Below are positions 61,268 to 64,000 of a stretch of 64,000 nucleotides of DNA, piece by piece; the first letter of the stretch is position 1, and every line of letters starts with the position of its first letter. The notes beneath the pieces were generated by a model, which saw only the letters and a list, made by a program, of their open reading frames with translations, ran no database searches and was not told the origin of the DNA. A program made the position numbers and the translations under genes. The stretch covers positions 248,001 through 312,000 of the forward strand of contig JACKHM010000002.1 in NCBI GenBank assembly GCA_020638995.1, read 5' to 3'. Origin of the DNA: Planctomycetaceae bacterium (GTDB lineage: Bacteria; Planctomycetota; Planctomycetia; Pirellulales; Pirellulaceae).

Positions 61268-61628
61268 GGTCACATCTCCCCATTCGAATTGACGTCGATT
61301 GTGTCTAACAACGTACTCGTGCAAGTGTTGGGCCGTGATCTGATTTGCCAGGAAGACACTCGCTGGTTTACACGACCACCTCGCAACCTAGCCCGAATGC
61401 CGAGGTATCGAGCCCTTCACGGCTGTGCTCTAATGTAGCATGTGTGCGAATCCGCACGTCATGCGATTTCGCCGCAAAAGACTGTTGTCTTTGATCGGAC
61501 ACGCTCTGACGCGAAGAACTGGCTCCCACGAAGGATCAAGCACATCAGCAGACCGCCCCTTCTAAGTACGGCGGCGCGCGGTTTGCCTTACCGAATAGAG
61601 GAGCACTGTGTTGGCTAGGAGAAAGCAG
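61268..61628. promoter_or_regulatory. Divergent intergenic region of CBS and NtrC-family genes
   Basis: A 361-base gap without a gene. It contains the motif copy at 61439-61459 (CATGTGTGCG then CGCACG, inverted repeat GTGCG / CGCAC) also seen upstream of the Rieske operon, two candidate start regions for the plus-strand gene with their own ribosome-binding sites (GAGGAG at 61598-61603 and AGGAG at 61617-61621). No sigma-54 promoter was recognised. Confidence 0.4.
61439..61459. promoter_or_regulatory. Second copy of the GTGTGCG inverted-repeat motif
   Basis: CATGTGTGCG plus CGCACG, with GTGCG and CGCAC arms around a four-base centre. Shares its first ten bases and the GCAC with the site at 59095. 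Lies between the divergent CBS and NtrC-family genes, 172 bases from the first and 170 from the second. Confidence 0.4.
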
Positions 61629-62993
61629 ATGCCAGAAGCGGATGAGGTTGATCTTTTGGTTGTCGATGATGACGACGAGTTTCGCGATACCTTGGTGCGG
61701 CGCTACACGCGATGCGGATTTCGCGTGTCCGATGCGTCATGCGGCGATGAGGCGATCGACATGGTCCAGCGGCGAGATTTCGACGTCGCCGTGTTCGACA
61801 TGATGATGCCTGGACTGAGTGGACTCGAATTACTGGAGAAATTCAAGGAAACTCAAGTCGAATGTGAGGTCATTCTGCTCACGGGAAAGGGGTCGATCGA
61901 CACCGCGGTCCAAGCGATGAAGGCCGGAGCTTTTGATTATTTGCAAAAGCCTTTTCCGCTTCAGGACTTGGAAACCGTTATTCGTCGCGCCAAAGAGCGT
62001 CGAGCACTGCGCAAGGAGAATCAGCAGCTAAAGGCGCTGCTTGAACGCAATCAGCCCCAGTCCAATATGGTGGGGCAATCGCCAGCCATGCGCGAAGTTT
62101 ATCGCTTGATTGAACGAGCCGGCCCAAGCGACAAGGCCATCTTGATTCAGGGCGAGAGTGGTACGGGAAAGGAATTGGTTGCGCAGGCACTGCATCGGCA
62201 GAGCCAGCGTTCACGCAAACCCCTGGTTGTGATTAATTGCGCCGCGCTTCCCGAGACGCTTTTGGAAAGTGAACTCTTCGGTCACGAGAAGGGTTCGTTT
62301 ACCGGTGCTGTTGGTACGAAGCAGGGCTTATTCGAGGTCGCCGACGGAGGGACTTTGTTTATTGACGAGATCGGGGAAATGCCAGGTTCGCTCCAAGCTA
62401 AGCTGTTACGAGTGCTCGAAGACGGTTCGATGCGACGCGTCGGCTCCATTAAAGAGCGGAAAGTCAACGTCCGAATTCTCGCTGCCACTAACCGCAATTT
62501 GGCCGACGAAGTCCGAGAGGGCAAGTTCCGCGAAGATCTTTTCTATCGTATCAATGTCATGTCGCTCGAATTGCCGCCGATCAGCGAGAGACAAGGCGAC
62601 TTACCACTGCTTGTGTCACATTTTCTCGGGGAAGGTTGGGAGATCGAAGACGACGCTATGCGGGCACTCGAACGATACGATTGGCCTGGAAATGTACGGC
62701 AACTGATCAATGCTATCGAACGCGGCAAGATCATGGCAGAAGGCAATGTCGTCCGGCTGCGGGATCTCCCGCGTGAAATCATGAATCGGTCGTCCACGGA
62801 CTCACCGTCAATTCTTGCAGATACAGACGATCTGTCGTCTATTGAGCGTGCAAAGGTAATCGAGGTCTTGCGACGAGAGTCCGGAAACAAGACGCGAGCG
62901 GCCAAGACGCTTGGCATCGACCGTCGCAAGCTGTATCGGTTGGTCGAGAAGTACGACATCAAACCAAGTGAGGTTGTGGCGAATCGCAACTAG
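61629..62993 (+). CDS. NtrC-family sigma-54-dependent response regulator
   Basis: 454 residues from the ATG at 61629 (AGGAG seven bases upstream). A GTG at 61608 adds seven residues and also has a ribosome-binding site. Receiver: LLVVDDDDEF, phospho-acceptor in VAVFDMMMPG, and Lys in LQKPF. AAA+ domain: GESGTGKE, GAFTGA equivalent as GSFTGAVG, Walker B GGTLFIDEIGEM, and FREDLFYRINV, with the NVRQL signature. C-terminal Fis-type HTH NKTRAAKTLGIDRRKLYRLVEKY. It activates sigma-54 promoters upon phosphorylation. No histidine kinase is adjacent. Its divergent position suggests control of the CBS/stress/nitrate block. Confidence 0.93.
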   Translation: MPEADEVDLLVVDDDDEFRDTLVRRYTRCGFRVSDASCGDEAIDMVQRRDFDVAVFDMMMPGLSGLELLEKFKETQVECEVILLTGKGSIDTAVQAMKAGAFDYLQKPFPLQDLETVIRRAKERRALRKENQQLKALLERNQPQSNMVGQSPAMREVYRLIERAGPSDKAILIQGESGTGKELVAQALHRQSQRSRKPLVVINCAALPETLLESELFGHEKGSFTGAVGTKQGLFEVADGGTLFIDEIGEMPGSLQAKLLRVLEDGSMRRVGSIKERKVNVRILAATNRNLADEVREGKFREDLFYRINVMSLELPPISERQGDLPLLVSHFLGEGWEIEDDAMRALERYDWPGNVRQLINAIERGKIMAEGNVVRLRDLPREIMNRSSTDSPSILADTDDLSSIERAKVIEVLRRESGNKTRAAKTLGIDRRKLYRLVEKYDIKPSEVVANRN

Positions 62994-62999
62994 CGGACA

Positions 63000-64000
63000 T
63001 CACTCGGATTCGATCCAGCCGCCGCCTAATACTTGGTCTCCCTCGTAGCAGACGACCGCTTGGCCAGGCGCGATTCCAAACGGCGCAACGTCGAATTTGA
63101 TGTGCAGCCGACCACCTGTCAGTACCTCGGCGGTTGCTGGTGTCGCCGCGGCGTTGTAACGGATCTGTGCGAGACAACGGAAAGGCTCGGGCGGAGGTTC
63201 AATGAGCCAGTTCGTGTCAGCAGCGGTCAGCTCGTTCCTGGCAAGTTCGCCACGTTGACCGATTACGACTTGATTGAACGTGGGGTCGATTCGCGTGACA
63301 AAGTACGGTTCGCCCATGGCCACGCCCAACCCCTTGCGCTGCCCAACTGTGAATCGCTCAATTCCCGGATGCTCGCCAACGACCTGTCCATCCGTCGTCA
63401 CAATCTGCCCCGAGGTATCGATATTTCTTCGCCTCGCTCGAACGAACTCGTCGTGCTTGCCGTTCGTGACAAAGCAAATCTCCTGACTGTCCTTCTTCTC
63501 AGCGACATTCAATCCCAAGCCGCTCGCGATTTCGCGTATCTTCGACTTTTCAAAGGCTCCAACAGGCAACAGCATACGCGACAGCAAATGTCTTTCAATT
63601 CCGAACAGCACGTACGACTGGTCCTTTGACTTGTCGACGCCACGCGTCAGGCTTGGCACACCATCTTCGACTGACAATCGCATTCTAGCGTAATGGCCTG
63701 TAGCCACAAACTCAGCCTCGATGCTGTCCGCGTAATCGAATAGTTTTCCAAATTTGATCCAGTTATTGCACATCACGCACGGGTTAGGCGTGCGACCGGC
63801 GGTGTACTCATCAACGAAGTAATCGATTATCTGGCGAAACTCGGCCTGAAGATTCAGAGCATAGAAAGGAATGCCCAGCCGATCCGCGACCCGTCGTCCG
63901 TCTTCGGCATCGGATGCGCTACAGCAGCCTTGTTTGTGGTCTGCCCGATTATTCAGTAACGGCAAGAGCGGGCAATTCGCCTGTTTGCCATCGACCGAAC
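63000..64000 (-). CDS. mnmA: tRNA-specific 2-thiouridylase MnmA, partial (N-terminus beyond the window)
   Basis: The frame is open to the window edge (333 residues); only the first part of the protein, with its P-loop, is missing. Features: KQGCCSASDAEDGRRVADRLGIPFYALNLQAEFRQIIDYFVDEYTAGRTPNPCVMCNNWIKFG (first catalytic Cys in NPCVMC), ATGHYARM, SKDQSYVLFGI, and the second Cys in KKDSQEICFV. C-terminal beta-barrel ends GIAPGQAVVCYEGDQVLGGGWI. It thiolates U34 of tRNA for Lys, Glu and Gln. Six bases after the convergent NtrC-family gene. Confidence 0.94.
   Translation of the reverse strand, partial: SVDGKQANCPLLPLLNNRADHKQGCCSASDAEDGRRVADRLGIPFYALNLQAEFRQIIDYFVDEYTAGRTPNPCVMCNNWIKFGKLFDYADSIEAEFVATGHYARMRLSVEDGVPSLTRGVDKSKDQSYVLFGIERHLLSRMLLPVGAFEKSKIREIASGLGLNVAEKKDSQEICFVTNGKHDEFVRARRRNIDTSGQIVTTDGQVVGEHPGIERFTVGQRKGLGVAMGEPYFVTRIDPTFNQVVIGQRGELARNELTAADTNWLIEPPPEPFRCLAQIRYNAAATPATAEVLTGGRLHIKFDVAPFGIAPGQAVVCYEGDQVLGGGWIESE

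Overview
The window reads as a chromosome segment of a planctomycete, most likely a Pirellulales/Pirellulaceae-type bacterium. The main evidence is a complete PSCyt1/DUF1549/DUF1553 plus DUF1501 gene pair and a decayed second pair, two formylglycine sulfatases, a ceramidase-like hydrolase, a PSP1 / Minf_1886 / small membrane protein operon, planctomycete-type TolC lipoproteins, HD-GYP and HDOD regulators, and a bacillithiol-type deacetylase. No plasmid or phage backbone is visible.

Layout. 1-6205: the start of a TolC-like lipoprotein (cut by the window edge), the PSCyt1/DUF1501 pair, and a CsrA protein fused to a receiver-like domain. 6298-12750 is an accessory island: tRNA-Lys(TTT), the C-terminal stump of a tyrosine integrase beside it, two small unknown genes, a group II intron with its reverse transcriptase, a small exported protein, and a stack of insertion sequences. 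In that stack an intact IS4-type element sits inside the remnant of another IS4 transposase, with a visible target duplication, and this remnant abuts a remnant of a third transposase. 12950-13070 and 23650-23747 hold structured palindromic repeats.

13388-52383 is mostly ordinary chromosome. It holds an ACT-domain regulator, a polysaccharide pyruvyl transferase-like protein, a tandem esterase/beta-propeller protein, a second TolC-like protein, M32 carboxypeptidase, a BshB1-like deacetylase, an M50 protease, an HD-GYP protein, a sugar-binding lipoprotein beside xylulokinase and an ornithine cyclodeaminase homologue, and an HDOD regulator. It continues with ftsH-rsgA-sulfatase, a second sulfatase, recQ, a ceramidase-like/MFS pair, a patatin, a DUF4153/4173-type membrane protein, the PSP1 operon, then thyA, folA and a bacterial homologue of the CaMKII association (hub) domain.

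52422-61267 is the most interesting region. It is a nine-gene minus-strand block: CBS protein, universal stress protein, monoheme cytochrome c'-like protein, universal stress protein, then a tight operon of Rieske protein, cytochrome b, membrane-anchored octaheme HAO-family cytochrome, NapA-type molybdenum nitrate reductase and a duplicated NapB-like tetraheme lipoprotein. The order suggests a membrane-tethered quinol-to-nitrate chain in which a Rieske/cytochrome b complex and an octaheme protein replace NapC/NapGH. A related inverted-repeat motif stands upstream of the Rieske gene and in the gap between the block and a divergent NtrC-family regulator (61629), which hints at common control. 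The window ends inside mnmA.
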